Assembly (NCBI RefSeq): GCF_005250615.1
Contig: NZ_SULM01000009.1
Location: 124,001-188,000 of the forward strand
DNA from: Pseudomonas rhizoryzae
GTDB taxonomy: Bacteria > Pseudomonadota > Gammaproteobacteria > Pseudomonadales > Pseudomonadaceae
Reading direction: 5' to 3'
Length of the DNA: 64,000 bases
This document shows, piece after piece, positions 36,228 to 48,064 of the stretch (position 1 is the first letter of the stretch; each line of letters opens with the position of its first letter). The notes under the pieces were generated by a model. That model searched no databases. It was not told the DNA's origin and worked only from the letters and a program-made list of their open reading frames with translations. Both the position numbers and the translations under genes were made by a program.

Positions 36228-37051
36228 CAGAGATTCATCACCTGGACGAAGCGCGGCGTGGCGTTGTCATCGACCTTGAGACTGGCGAAGTCGAACAGTT
36301 CACGATCGGCCAATTGCGACGGCACCACGTTCTGCAGGGCGCGGAACATGATCTCGGTACGGCCCGGGGTCTTGCGCTCCCACTCCAGCAGCATCTCCTT
36401 GACCACCTTGCGCTGCAGGTTTTCCTGGGAGCCACAGAGGTTGCAGGGAATGATGGGGAACTCGCGCAGCACCGCGTAGGCTTCGATGTCCTTCTCGCTG
36501 CAATAGGCCAGCGGACGGATCACCACGTTGCGACCGTCGTCGGCACGCAGCTTGGGTGGCATGGACTTGAGGGTGCCGCCATGGAACAAATTGAGGAAGA
36601 AGGTTTCTACCATGTCATCGCGATGATGGCCGAGCGCCATCTTGGTCGCACCTATCTCGTCGGCGAAGGTATAGAGAATGCCCCGGCGCAGGCGCGAGCA
36701 CAGCGAGCAGGTGGTTTTGCCCTCTGGGATCTTCTCCTTCACCACGGAATAGGTATCACGTTCCAGAATGTGGTACTCGACCCCCAGCTCCTTCAGGTAC
36801 TGGGGTAAAACGTGTTCAGGAAAGCCCGGCTGTTTCTGGTCGAGGTTGACCGCCACGATCTCGAAACGGATAGGCGCGACCTTCTGCAGGTAGAGCAGCA
36901 CGTCGAGCAGGGTGTAGCTGTCCTTGCCACCGGACAGGCAGACCATGACCTTGTCGCCGTCCTCGATCATGTTGTAGTCGGCGATGGCTTCGCCGGTAAG
37001 ACGACGCAGGCGTTTCTGCAGCTTGTTCTGGTTGACCGAAAGGGTGCCCAT
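36227..37051 (-). CDS. ttcA: tRNA 2-thiocytidine biosynthesis protein TtcA
   Basis: This 274-residue Fe-S enzyme thiolates cytidine 32 of certain tRNAs. The PP-loop [15 protein letters not shown] (about residue 38) activates the tRNA with ATP. The CSLC and CNLC cysteine pairs (about residues 115 and 205) bind the Fe-S cluster, and the [16 protein letters not shown] motif is conserved. The start [18 protein letters not shown] is the usual one. It is followed directly by the Tag-like gene, whose start abuts its stop. Confidence 0.96.
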   Translation of the reverse strand: MGTLSVNQNKLQKRLRRLTGEAIADYNMIEDGDKVMVCLSGGKDSYTLLDVLLYLQKVAPIRFEIVAVNLDQKQPGFPEHVLPQYLKELGVEYHILERDTYSVVKEKIPEGKTTCSLCSRLRRGILYTFADEIGATKMALGHHRDDMVETFFLNLFHGGTLKSMPPKLRADDGRNVVIRPLAYCSEKDIEAYAVLREFPIIPCNLCGSQENLQRKVVKEMLLEWERKTPGRTEIMFRALQNVVPSQLADRELFDFASLKVDDNATPRFVQVMNL

Positions 37052-37148
37052 GGATGAATCCGCGAAAGGAAAAAACGAAAGGCCGGCATTTTACGCGCAA
37101 AGCGCTCCGCGCCCTACCCCGAACGTCAGCCGGGAGCGACCAGCGACC

Positions 37149-37769
37149 ATGAACGAGGCGCTGGAACTGAAGGCGGCGCTGCACCGCGAACTGCTGCGCG
37201 CCGGCACCTGCCTGTCGGAATACGAGTTGCTGCAGGCCTTGCGCCGTGCCGGGTCGCCCTTCGTGCCGCCCCGCCCGGTCACCGACAACTACGAACTCTT
37301 CCGGCTGCATTTCCGCGTGTTCAACGCGCTCTACCGGCTGCGGGACGAATTGCGCGCCGAACAGCGCGCGGAACTGGTCATCAGCGCGCTGCGCATCGAA
37401 CTACGGCCCTACCTCGGGGCCCGTCCCGGCCTGGTGGTGGCCGACCCGCTGCGTGCCTATTACCTGGATCTCAGCCAGCTGGACACCACGACGCCGGAAG
37501 ACGTGGCGAATCTGCTCAATCATTTCTGGGCCCTGGTGAATGGCGAATCCGACCTGCTGGAGGCGCTGCGCCTACTCGGCCTGGATCGCTCGGCGGACTA
37601 CGGCCAGATCCGTCGCCGCTATCGCCAGCTCGCCAGCCGCCACCATCCCGATCATGGCGGCAGCACCGGTCGCCTGCAGGCCATCAACGCGGCCATGGAT
37701 ACGCTAAGACGCCACTACGGCCATCAGCCGACCGCGGACGCTAGGGCACAGGCACGCGCTTCGGCATAA
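37149..37769 (+). CDS. DnaJ-related J-domain protein
   Basis: This 206-residue protein has an N-terminal DnaJ-related region (about 1-140) and a C-terminal J domain (about 142-195) with the HPD motif in ASRHHPDHGGST. The J domain should stimulate an Hsp70 ATPase, while the N-terminal part probably binds a client. The ATG at 37149 lies upstream of MNEALELKAALHREL; the longer frame to 36984 overlaps ttcA on the other strand and is rejected. It is followed by a sprT-like gene 25 bases later on the same strand. Confidence 0.85.
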   Translation: MNEALELKAALHRELLRAGTCLSEYELLQALRRAGSPFVPPRPVTDNYELFRLHFRVFNALYRLRDELRAEQRAELVISALRIELRPYLGARPGLVVADPLRAYYLDLSQLDTTTPEDVANLLNHFWALVNGESDLLEALRLLGLDRSADYGQIRRRYRQLASRHHPDHGGSTGRLQAINAAMDTLRRHYGHQPTADARAQARASA

Positions 37770-37794
37770 TCACCCTCCTCGCCAGAGGTTGCCC

Positions 37795-38292
37795 ATGCCT
37801 GAACAACTCCACGCCCGGGTCGAAGACTGCTATCGGCAGGCCGAGGCCTTCTTCAAGCGCCGTTTCCCCCGCCCCGAAGTCAGCTTGGCCCTGCGCGGCC
37901 AGCGCGCCGGGGTCGCCCATCTCACCGAGAACCGGCTGAGATTCAACCAGCTGCTCTATCAGCAGAACCACAGCCACTTCCTCGAGCAGACCGTCGCTCA
38001 CGAGGTGGCTCATCTGGTGGCGCACCAGCTGTTCGGTGGGGCCATTCGCCCCCATGGCGAGGAGTGGCAACTGATCATGCGCGGCGTCTATGGCCTGCCA
38101 CCGGATCGCTGCCACACCTACGAACTGCCGCAACGGGCACGCACCCTCTACCTGTATCGCTGCAGTTGCCCGGATGGGCGCTTCGAATTCACGGCCCAGC
38201 GCCATGCCTTGGTACGCAAGGGCCGGCGCTATCTGTGCCGGCGCTGCCGGGCACCGCTGAACTACGCCAACGAGGTCATCCGCAGCGAATGA
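37795..38292 (+). CDS. SprT-like zinc metalloprotease-fold protein
   Basis: This 165-residue protein of the SprT family has the zinc-binding HEVAHLVAHQ motif (about residue 68-77) and a C-terminal zinc ribbon with CSC and CRRC pairs. The eukaryotic relative Spartan removes DNA-protein crosslinks, but the bacterial role is not settled. The ATG at 37795 is preceded by AGAGG at 37784-37788. It probably shares a transcript with the J-domain gene. Confidence 0.88.
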   Translation: MPEQLHARVEDCYRQAEAFFKRRFPRPEVSLALRGQRAGVAHLTENRLRFNQLLYQQNHSHFLEQTVAHEVAHLVAHQLFGGAIRPHGEEWQLIMRGVYGLPPDRCHTYELPQRARTLYLYRCSCPDGRFEFTAQRHALVRKGRRYLCRRCRAPLNYANEVIRSE

Positions 38293-38344
38293 CCTTGTTG
38301 CCTGCCGAGGTGAATCAGAAACCCGGCAGGCGTCGGACCTGGGC

Positions 38345-39082
38345 CTAGCCCCGCGCGAAGACTTCGTCGAACAAGTTGTGCATCGCCAGGAAGGCGCGCT
38401 TGGCCACCACCGGGTGATACTGCTGCTTGCCCGGATTGTTGGCCGCGGGATCGGTGAAGGAATGCACCGCGCCGCCATAGCTCAGCAGTTGCCAATCCAC
38501 CTGGGCGGCGTCCATTTCCTGACGGAAGCCGGCGAGTTGCTCGTCCGGCACCAGCGGATCGGCGGCGCCGTGCAGCACCAGCACCGGACCGGTGATCCGC
38601 GCCGCATCGGCGGGTGTGGGAGTATCTAAATTGGCGTGGAAGGTCACCACGGCGCTCAGCGCCGCCCCGTCGCGGGCCAGTTCCAGGGCCGCGCAACCGC
38701 CGAAGCAGAAGCCGATGGCGGCGATCTGGTGGACGTCCACCGCCGCGCTTTCCGCCTGGGCGACCAGCGCGGCATAGGCCGCCTGCATGCGTTGACGCAG
38801 CAGGCCACGGTCGCCGCGGATTGGCGTCATGGCCGCGAGGGCTTCGTCGGCATTCTGCGGGCGCACGTCCCGGCCATAGAAATCGACCACCAGATAGGCC
38901 AGGCCATCGGCCTCGGCCAGTTGCTTGGCCTGCTCCACGGCGCCATTGGAGACGCCCATCCAATTCGGCGCGAACAGCACGCCCGGGCGGGTGGGATGAC
39001 CGCTGGTGGCGTACACCAGTTGGCTCTCGAACGGCTGCCCATCGATTTCGTAGGGAACGGGTTTTACAGTGACATCGACCAT
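38345..39082 (-). CDS. Dienelactone hydrolase family protein
   Basis: This 245-residue alpha/beta hydrolase has the catalytic Cys in GFCFGGCAALELAR (about residue 122), an Asp in HGAADPLVPDEQL and a His in GGAVHSFTDPAANN, the DLH triad. It starts MVDVTVKPVPYEID with GGAGG five bases upstream of the ATG at 39082. Family members open lactones in aromatic-compound breakdown or act as general carboxylesterases; the substrate is not clear. A convergent SprT-like gene lies downstream, and upstream is an inverted-repeat element. Confidence 0.87.
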   Translation of the reverse strand: MVDVTVKPVPYEIDGQPFESQLVYATSGHPTRPGVLFAPNWMGVSNGAVEQAKQLAEADGLAYLVVDFYGRDVRPQNADEALAAMTPIRGDRGLLRQRMQAAYAALVAQAESAAVDVHQIAAIGFCFGGCAALELARDGAALSAVVTFHANLDTPTPADAARITGPVLVLHGAADPLVPDEQLAGFRQEMDAAQVDWQLLSYGGAVHSFTDPAANNPGKQQYHPVVAKRAFLAMHNLFDEVFARG

Positions 39083-39107
39083 GGGGTCCTCCGGAGGGTA
39101 GAAAGAG

Positions 39108-39290
39108 AGAAGCCCGCCTAAGATCCTGTTCAAAGCCTGCTGCGCGTCGGCCAAACGGCGTTGAAAAGACCCTGGGTCGCCAGCCCGGTCGGAATGCTCA
39201 TTTACCATGCGTAAACTCCGCTTCCTCAGGTCTTTTCGCCTTGTTTGTCTCTAGCTCGCGAGGCTTTTAACAGGCCCTAAGCGGGCTTCT
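39108..39290. repeat. 183-bp imperfect inverted repeat, MITE-like non-coding element
   Basis: The two ends of this stretch are reverse complements over about 65 bases with scattered mismatches. The left arm begins AGAAGCCCGCCTAAG and the right arm ends with the complement CTAAGCGGGCTTCT. Internal matching blocks include CCTGTT / AACAGG, AAAGCC / GGCTTTT, and GAAAAGACC / GGTCTTTTC. It encodes no protein. It fills the gap between the hydrolase and htpG genes. The structure resembles a miniature inverted-repeat transposable element or a large REP-like palindrome of pseudomonads. Confidence 0.7.
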
Positions 39291-39296
39291 GCATCT

Positions 39297-41201
39297 TTAA
39301 GCGGACAATTCCACCAGCAATTTGTTTAACCGGCGGACATAGGCGGCGGGGTCCTTGAGGCTGTCGCCCGCGGCCAGCGCCGCCTGATCGAACAGGATGT
39401 GCGACAGGTCGGCGAAGCGGTCTTCATCGGGCTCGCCATCGAGTTTCTCGATCAGCGGATGCTGCGGATTGATCTCGAAGATCGGCTTGGAATCCGGTGC
39501 CTTCTGGCCGCTGGCTTCCAGGATCCGGCGCATCTGCAGGCCGAGGTCCTGCTCGCCTATGGCCAGGATCGCCGGCGAATCAGTCAGGCGATGGGACACG
39601 CGCACCTCGCTGACCTGGGCGTCCAGGGCCTGCTTGAGGCGCTCGACCAGGCCTTCCTTGGCCTTGGCCACCTCTTCCTGGGCTTGCTTGTCTTCTTCGC
39701 TGTCCAGCTTGCCGAGGTCGAGATCGCCACGGGCGACGTCGACGAAGTGCTTGCCGTCGAACTCGGTGAGATAGCTCATCAGCCACTCGTCGATGCGATC
39801 GGTCAGCAGCAGCACCTCGACCCCCTTCTTGCGGAAGACTTCCAGGTGCGGACTGTTCTTGATCTGGGCGTGGCTCTCGCCGGTCAGGTAGTAGATCTTG
39901 TCCTGGCCTTCCTTCATCCGGCCGAGGTAGTCGGCCAGGGAAACGTTCTGCGCATCGTCGCCATTGTGGGTCGAGGCGAAGCGCAGCAGGCCAGCGATCT
40001 TCTCGCGGTTGGCGAAGTCTTCCGCCGGACCTTCCTTGAGCACCTGGCCGAAGTGGCCCCAGAACGACTGGTACTTCTCCGGCTCGCTCTTGGCCAGCTT
40101 CTCCAGCATGTCCAGCACGCGCTTGGTCAGTGCCGACTTCATGGAGTCGATCACCGGGTCCTTCTGCAGGATCTCACGGGAGACGTTCAGCGACAGGTCG
40201 TTGGAGTCCACCACACCCTTGATGAATCTCAGGTACAGCGGCAGGAACTGGTCGGCCTGGTCCATGATGAAGACGCGCTGCACATAGAGCTTGAGGCCCT
40301 TGGGCGCTTCGCGCTGGTAGAGGTCGAAGGGTGCACGAGCCGGCACGTACAGCAGCGAGGTGTATTCGAGCTTGCCCTCGACCTTGTTGTGGCTCCAGGT
40401 CAGGGGATTCTCGAAGTCATGGCCGACGTGCTTGTAGAACTCCTGGTAGTCCTCGTCCTTGAGTTCGGTACGCGGACGAGTCCAGAGCGCGCTGGCGCGG
40501 TTGACGGTTTCCCATTCCTGCTCAGCGGGTTTTTCCTCGTCGCTGCCGTGGTGTTCCTTGGGCAGCTCGATGGGCAGGCCGATGTGGTCGGAGTACTTCT
40601 TGACCACGTTACGCAGCCGCCAGCCGTCGGCGAATTCGGTTTCCTCGGGCTTGAGGTGCAGCACGATGCGCGTACCGCGCTCGGGCTTGTCGATGGTCGC
40701 GACCTCGAACTCCCCCTCACCCTTGGACGACCAGCGCACGCCTTCCGCGGCGGGATGGCCGGCACGACGGGTATAGACATCGACCTGGTCAGCGACGATG
40801 AAGGCCGAGTAGAAGCCCACACCGAATTGGCCGATGAGATTGGAATCCTTCTTCTGGTCACCGCTTAAGTTCTTCAGGAAGTCGGCGGTGCCGGACTTGG
40901 CGATGGTACCGAGGTGGGCGATGACCTCTTCCCGGCTCATGCCGATGCCGTTGTCTTCGAGGGTGACGGTGCCGGCTTCCTTGTCGAAGCTCAGGCGAAT
41001 CTTCAGCGTATCCCCGCCTTCGAGCAGTTCGGGCTTGGACAGCGCCTCGAATCTGAGCTTGTCGGCCGCGTCGGAGGCGTTGGAAATCAATTCGCGCAGG
41101 AAGATTTCCTTGTTGGAATACAGCGAGTGAATCATCAGGTGAAGCAGCTGCTTCACTTCGGTCTGGAAGCCTAGGGTTTCCTTTTGAGTCTCCACACTCA
41201 T
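39297..41201 (-). CDS. htpG: Molecular chaperone HtpG (bacterial Hsp90)
   Basis: This 634-residue chaperone has the GHKL ATPase motifs near the N-terminus ([51 protein letters not shown]), a middle domain (about 230-500) with the LNVSREILQ element, and the C-terminal dimerisation domain. The start [13 protein letters not shown] with GGAG upstream gives the family length. It helps refold and stabilise proteins. No heat-shock promoter is assigned in the 287-base upstream gap. Confidence 0.97.
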   Translation of the reverse strand: MSVETQKETLGFQTEVKQLLHLMIHSLYSNKEIFLRELISNASDAADKLRFEALSKPELLEGGDTLKIRLSFDKEAGTVTLEDNGIGMSREEVIAHLGTIAKSGTADFLKNLSGDQKKDSNLIGQFGVGFYSAFIVADQVDVYTRRAGHPAAEGVRWSSKGEGEFEVATIDKPERGTRIVLHLKPEETEFADGWRLRNVVKKYSDHIGLPIELPKEHHGSDEEKPAEQEWETVNRASALWTRPRTELKDEDYQEFYKHVGHDFENPLTWSHNKVEGKLEYTSLLYVPARAPFDLYQREAPKGLKLYVQRVFIMDQADQFLPLYLRFIKGVVDSNDLSLNVSREILQKDPVIDSMKSALTKRVLDMLEKLAKSEPEKYQSFWGHFGQVLKEGPAEDFANREKIAGLLRFASTHNGDDAQNVSLADYLGRMKEGQDKIYYLTGESHAQIKNSPHLEVFRKKGVEVLLLTDRIDEWLMSYLTEFDGKHFVDVARGDLDLGKLDSEEDKQAQEEVAKAKEGLVERLKQALDAQVSEVRVSHRLTDSPAILAIGEQDLGLQMRRILEASGQKAPDSKPIFEINPQHPLIEKLDGEPDEDRFADLSHILFDQAALAAGDSLKDPAAYVRRLNKLLVELSA

Positions 41202-41488
41202 GCTACGAACTCCGCAATCGATAGATACGCGCCAGTTGCTCTGGCGATGACGCGGAGATGGGGGCTGCCCGTGGTATTTCAAGGCTGGCGCCTGGTGGGA
41301 AGCCGTCGTTCGTGGCGCCTCTCCCATTCCTGCCGCGCTTCGTCCGGCGCTGCGCATAAGCCAACTTCCCCAGCAAAGCAATAGCGAATCTGACCGATTG
41401 CGCGTGCCGGGCTGGCGGTCGATGGTGCCGCTCGAGCACCCGCGACCGAGACGCACGAGCGCCGGTCGATAGCCCCCGAGGAGCCCCC

Positions 41489-42259
41489 ATGCCGCCGCCT
41501 TCCGTACCCGCTGCCCTGCTGTTCGCGACCACCCTGGCCCTGGTGGCCTGTGATCCACCCGCGGAGCCAGCCAAGACCGCTCCCCGAGCCACCGAAGCAC
41601 CCCAGGCGAATAACGCCGCCATCAGCGCCCTGCCCGCTCTGCATGTCGTCCTCACCTGGGAATCGCTTCCCAATGGTGAAAATATGGTGCTCAAGAATTA
41701 TCGGGCGAAGCTCGACGCCTGTCAGGGCGCCGGCTGGCCCACCCGGGCGCTGTCGGCGGAAGAGGAAGCCAAGCTTGGCAAAGGTGAGATCGACATTGCC
41801 ATCGATGCCCGCCGCCAGGCTGCGCGCCAGATCCAGTGGAGCTTCGGCACCGCAGGCGACGATGATCGAAGCACCTGCCTGATCACGCTGGAAGCGCACG
41901 AGGACCAGGGCGAGATCGAGGACCAGGACGGCATTTACGAAGCCATCGACGACGCCACCCGCAACCAGTCGCGGCTGACCTACCAGGCCGCTGGCTGGAC
42001 CTTGCTGGGTGAAGCCGAGGTCCAGGGACAGCCCTGTACCCGCTGGCGGAACGAGCGTCAGGAGGTCTGCATGTGGTCAGGCGGGTTGAAGTGGGGCTTC
42101 AGCGAAGCGCCGGCCGATGTAGCGGGCTGCAGCATCGCTGGCGCCGGCGACTATCTGACCGATATTCCGCTGCTGGGCCAGCCCCTACAGGGTGGCGGCT
42201 GCCGCTTGCAGGTCAAGACGTTCAGCCTGGGCAAGGGGCTGCTACCCGCGAGTCGATGA
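41489..42259 (+). CDS. Hypothetical lipoprotein, 256 residues
   Basis: I do not recognise a family. The N-terminus is a signal peptide with lipobox LALVAC (Cys at about residue 21), so it is likely a lipoprotein. The mature protein is acidic ([18 protein letters not shown]) and has six further cysteines, which could form disulfides in the periplasm. The ATG at 41489 has a good GAGGAG upstream. It lies alone, between htpG on the other strand and a second small lipoprotein gene. Confidence 0.8.
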   Translation: MPPPSVPAALLFATTLALVACDPPAEPAKTAPRATEAPQANNAAISALPALHVVLTWESLPNGENMVLKNYRAKLDACQGAGWPTRALSAEEEAKLGKGEIDIAIDARRQAARQIQWSFGTAGDDDRSTCLITLEAHEDQGEIEDQDGIYEAIDDATRNQSRLTYQAAGWTLLGEAEVQGQPCTRWRNERQEVCMWSGGLKWGFSEAPADVAGCSIAGAGDYLTDIPLLGQPLQGGGCRLQVKTFSLGKGLLPASR

Positions 42260-42431
42260 GGGCTCACGCCCACCCCAAAGGCGCGCTCCACGCCGTAAAG
42301 CCCCAGGCAGACGTCGCTCGCAAGTTAGTGAAGCGGCGCTTAAATCTGCAGATCAACGCGGCGAAGCGAGGAACTTAGCTTTCAAACCGGCGTTCGAACG
42401 GGCTGTTGTGTAGTTCATAAGGAGAAAACAC

Positions 42432-42713
42432 ATGAGAAAGCCCTTCGCCATCGCCCTACTCTTCACTGCCGCCTTCGGCCTCGCCGCCTGTGACAAGCCT
42501 TCCGAAAACAAGGCCCAGGATGCTGCCAAGACCGAACAGAAAGCCCAGGAAAATCTGAACAAAGCTGCCGAGCAGAGCAACAAGGCTGCCGAACAACGCA
42601 ATGAAGCCGCTGCCGAGGCTGCCAAGGAGCAGTCCAAGGGCGAGGCGACTTCGGTCAACCCGGCCACTGGCACCACCAACGGCACCGCGCCGGCTACCCA
42701 GCCCAAGCCGTAA
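42432..42713 (+). CDS. Small lipoprotein with alanine/glutamate-rich helix
   Basis: This 93-residue protein has a signal peptide ending in lipobox LAAC (Cys about 20). The mature part is a low-complexity helix of repeated KAAEQSNKAAEQRNEAAAEA-type units, then a threonine/proline tail. The heptad-like spacing suggests a coiled coil, as in Lpp-like envelope proteins, but no homologue is recognised. A strong AAGGAG lies eight bases before the ATG at 42432. A terminator follows. Confidence 0.8.
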   Translation: MRKPFAIALLFTAAFGLAACDKPSENKAQDAAKTEQKAQENLNKAAEQSNKAAEQRNEAAAEAAKEQSKGEATSVNPATGTTNGTAPATQPKP

Positions 42714-42724
42714 GCCAACCGGAT

Positions 42725-42756
42725 ATGAAAAAGCCCGCTGCTGCGGGCTTTTTCAT
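42725..42756. terminator. Bidirectional intrinsic terminator
   Basis: A perfect 14-bp stem, ATGAAAAAGCCCGC, loop TGCT and its complement, has a T-run on each side. It ends the small lipoprotein gene and also the convergent brnQ transcript. Confidence 0.9.
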
Positions 42757-42768
42757 GGCTGGCGAAAA

Positions 42769-44112
42769 TCAGGAGCGCGAGGGGCGCCCTTCGACGCCCG
42801 CCTCTTCCACCTGCCCCTTGCCTCTCACGCTTTCCAGCGCCAAGGCCACGAGGCCCACTGCCACCGCTGGCAACAGCCAGCCCAGGCCCGAGTCCGCCAG
42901 GGGGAGCCAGAGCACCGCGGCATTCAGATAGGGCACCGCCAGGTGCGCGGCCTGCAGGCCGTCGAGGATGCCGAAGGCCAGCGCCACCAGCAGCACCGGA
43001 CCTAGGATGCGGCCGGGCGCCGCCCAGCGCGAGCTGAAGAAGCTCAGCACCACCAGGGCGATGCAGGGCGGATAGATGGCGGTGAGGATGGGCACCGAGA
43101 CCTGGATCAGCTGGGTCAGGCCCAGGTTGGAGACCAGCAGCGAGAAGGCCGCCAGCAGGACCACCAGGCTGCGATAGCTGAACGGCAGGAACTCACTGAA
43201 GAACTCCGCGCAGGCGCAGGTCAGGCCCACCGCCGTGACCAGACAGGCCAGGGTGATCAGCACCGCCAGGAAGTCGCTGCCGACGCTGCCGAAGGTGTGC
43301 TGTACGTAGGCATGCAGGACCTCGGCGCCATTGCTGGCATGGGGCACCAACGCCCCGCTGCCGGCGCCGAGCTGGAACAGGCTCAGATAGACCAGTACCA
43401 GGCCGACCCCGGCGATCAGCCCGGCGATGATGGTGTAGCGCGTCAACAGCTCGGGCGCCGTCACGCCGCGCGCGCGGATGGCATTGACGATGACGATGCC
43501 GAACACCAGGGCGCCAAGGGTATCCATGGTCAGGTAACCGTTGACGAAACCTTGGGACAGCGCCCGCGACGCGTATTCGGGCGCCGCGGTGGCGGGTCCG
43601 CCTGCCGGCCAGAACAGCGCGGCACCGCCGAGCACCGCCAGTGCCAGGATCTTCAGCGGGCCGAGGAAGCGTCCCACGGTGTCGAGCAGGCGCCCCGGAT
43701 AGAGGGACACCACCAGCACCACCAGGAAGTACACCAGGCTGTAGAGGAACAAGGGGACCGGACCACTGCCCAGCAGCGGCGCGACGCCGACCTCGAAGGA
43801 CACCGTAGCGGTCCGCGGCGTGGCGAACAGCGGTCCTACCGAGAGATAGCAGACGATGGCCAGCACCCGCGCCGCCGTCCGGCCGAGGGGTTTGCTGAGG
43901 GCATCCATGCCGCCGCCGACCCGCGCCAGGGCGATCAGGGTCAGCACCGGCAAGCCGACCGCGGTGAGCAGGAAGCCCAGGGCGGCGCTCCAGACGTGCT
44001 CACCGGCCTGCAGGCCGACGATGGGGGGAAAGATGATGTTGCCCGCGCCGACGAACAGCGCGAACGTCATGAATCCGAGGGCCAGGACGTCCCGGCTTTG
44101 CAAAGCTTTCAT
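42769..44112 (-). CDS. brnQ: Branched-chain amino acid transporter BrnQ
   Basis: This 447-residue inner-membrane sodium-coupled symporter of the LIVCS family has about twelve hydrophobic segments. Signatures are [21 protein letters not shown] near the N-terminus (in parts) and the conserved [19 protein letters not shown]. It imports leucine, isoleucine and valine. The ATG at 44112 is chosen; a TTG at 44130 would add six residues. It ends at the bidirectional terminator and lies downstream of sucD on the minus strand. Confidence 0.92.
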   Translation of the reverse strand: MKALQSRDVLALGFMTFALFVGAGNIIFPPIVGLQAGEHVWSAALGFLLTAVGLPVLTLIALARVGGGMDALSKPLGRTAARVLAIVCYLSVGPLFATPRTATVSFEVGVAPLLGSGPVPLFLYSLVYFLVVLVVSLYPGRLLDTVGRFLGPLKILALAVLGGAALFWPAGGPATAAPEYASRALSQGFVNGYLTMDTLGALVFGIVIVNAIRARGVTAPELLTRYTIIAGLIAGVGLVLVYLSLFQLGAGSGALVPHASNGAEVLHAYVQHTFGSVGSDFLAVLITLACLVTAVGLTCACAEFFSEFLPFSYRSLVVLLAAFSLLVSNLGLTQLIQVSVPILTAIYPPCIALVVLSFFSSRWAAPGRILGPVLLVALAFGILDGLQAAHLAVPYLNAAVLWLPLADSGLGWLLPAVAVGLVALALESVRGKGQVEEAGVEGRPSRS

Positions 44113-44267
44113 GGAAGGCAGTACCAGCAATGAGGAAAACGAAGCAGCCCGCCCTCTTGGGAGCAGGTCTTGGTAGCGCCACGACGTGGCCGATGGAGCG
44201 GAAAGGTTGTCATCCTAACGAATTACCTGCGAAAAGGCAGCCGGCAGGCGATGAGGCGCCCTACAAC

Positions 44268-44292
44268 GAAAAAGGCCGCCCGAAGGCGGCCT
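44268..44292 (-). terminator. Intrinsic terminator after sucD
   Basis: Read on the minus strand, an 8-bp stem (AGGCCGCC, loop TTCG, GGCGGCCT) is followed by a run of T, 19 bases after the sucD stop. This should end the sdh-suc transcript. Confidence 0.85.
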
Positions 44293-44310
44293 CTTTCCAG
44301 TCAGTCAGGC

Positions 44311-45197
<887 letters not shown>

Positions 45198-45198
<1 letters not shown>

Positions 45199-46364
45199 TA
45201 CTTACCCTCCGCGGCCTTGACGACCTGCTGGGCAGCGTCGGTCAGGCTGGTTGCCGCGATGATGTTCAGGCCGCTTTCGGCCAGGACCTTGGCACCGAGT
45301 TCGGCGTTGTTGCCTTCGAGGCGAACCACGACCGGCACCTTCACGCCGACTTCCTTCACGGCACCGATGATGCCTTCGGCGATCATGTCGCAGCGCACGA
45401 TGCCGCCGAAGATGTTCACCAGAACGGCCTTCACGTTGCTGTCGGACAGGATGATCTTGAACGCTTCGGTCACGCGCTCTTTGGTCGCGCCACCGCCGAC
45501 GTCCAGGAAGTTGGCCGGCTTGCCGCCGTGCAGGTTGACGATGTCCATGGTACCCATGGCCAGACCGGCACCGTTGACCATGCAGCCGATGCTGCCTTCC
45601 AGGGCCACGTAGTTCAGTTCCCACTTCTGCGCATGGGCTTCACGGGCGTCGTCCTGCGACGGGTCGTGGAAGGCGCGCAGCTTGGGCTGACGGTAGATGG
45701 CGTTGCTGTCGATGTTGATCTTGGCATCCAGGCAGTGCAGGTTGCCGTCCTTCTTGATCACCAGCGGGTTCACTTCCAGCAGCGCCAGGTCGTAGTCCTG
45801 GAACAGCTTGGCCAGACCGACGAAGATCTGGGTGAATTGCTTGATCTGGTCACCTTTCAGGCCCAGCTGGAAAGCCAGGTCGCGACCCTGGTAGGGCTGA
45901 GCGCCCACCAGCGGATCGATGGTGGCCTTGAGAATCTTCTCCGGAGTGTCGTGCGCGACCTTCTCGATGTCCACGCCACCTTCGGTGGAAGCCATGAACA
46001 CGATGCGGCGGCTGGAACGATCGACCACGGCGCCCAGATAGAGCTCCTTGTCGATGTCGGTGCAGGATTCGACCAGGATCTTGCTGACCGGCTGACCGTT
46101 GGCGTCGGTCTGGTAGGTCACCAGACGCTGGCCCAGCCACTTGGCGGCGAATTCCTTGGCTTCTTCTTTGCTCTTGACCAGCTTCACGCCACCGGCCTTA
46201 CCGCGGCCACCGGCATGTACCTGGGCCTTGACGACCCACTCGTCGCCGCCGATACGGCCGCAAGCCTCGTAGGCCTCCTGGGGGGTGTCTACAGCGAAGC
46301 CTTTGGAAACGGGCAGGCCGTATTCAGCGAACAGCTGCTTACCCTGATACTCGTGGAGATTCAT
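45198..46364 (-). CDS. sucC: Succinyl-CoA synthetase, beta subunit
   Basis: This 388-residue subunit has an ATP-grasp fold. Motifs are [19 protein letters not shown] at the start, the nucleotide-binding [18 protein letters not shown] (about residue 45), [11 protein letters not shown] and the [10 protein letters not shown] element near the C-terminus. It pairs with SucD in the TCA cycle. The sequence between lpd and sucC carries three small hairpins. Confidence 0.97.
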
Positions 46365-46419
46365 GCTTGTCTACCGTCTTCGTTGGGTATTGCGCATTAG
46401 ACGCTGTGCGTTCTCCGCG

Positions 46420-46514
46420 CCGTCCTCCGGACGGTCACGGGCACCGCGCCACCTGTGACCCCTACTGCGCAGGGGTCCGAGGCGCCTTCCTGCGGTGGAG
46501 CCCAAGGGCTCCAC
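46420..46514 (-). other. Three tandem hairpins between lpd and sucC
   Basis: Three inverted repeats lie in 95 bases: CCGTCC/GGACGG (46420-46434), GACCCCT/AGGGGTC (46457-46477) and GTGGAGCCC/GGGCTCCAC (46495-46514). None is followed by a T-run on the minus strand. They may slow polymerase, set an mRNA processing boundary or protect the downstream mRNA. Confidence 0.45.
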
Positions 46515-46547
46515 GGCGGTCGGCGACCCCGTGGTTCCGTAAATCTC

Positions 46548-47987
<1,440 letters not shown>

Positions 47988-48026
47988 CTAATCCCCTTGG
48001 AGCAGCTTCAGGCATGGAAACTTGAA

Positions 48027-48054
48027 GCGGTGCGTGGCCCCTGCCCCGCACCGC
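48027..48054 (-). other. Hairpin between sucB and lpd
   Basis: An 8-bp inverted repeat (GCGGTGCG / CGCACCGC, 12-base loop) lies between the sucB stop and the lpd start on the same transcript. No T-run follows, so it is more likely an mRNA-stability or processing element than a terminator. Confidence 0.4.
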
Positions 48055-48064
48055 GAGAGCCGGA

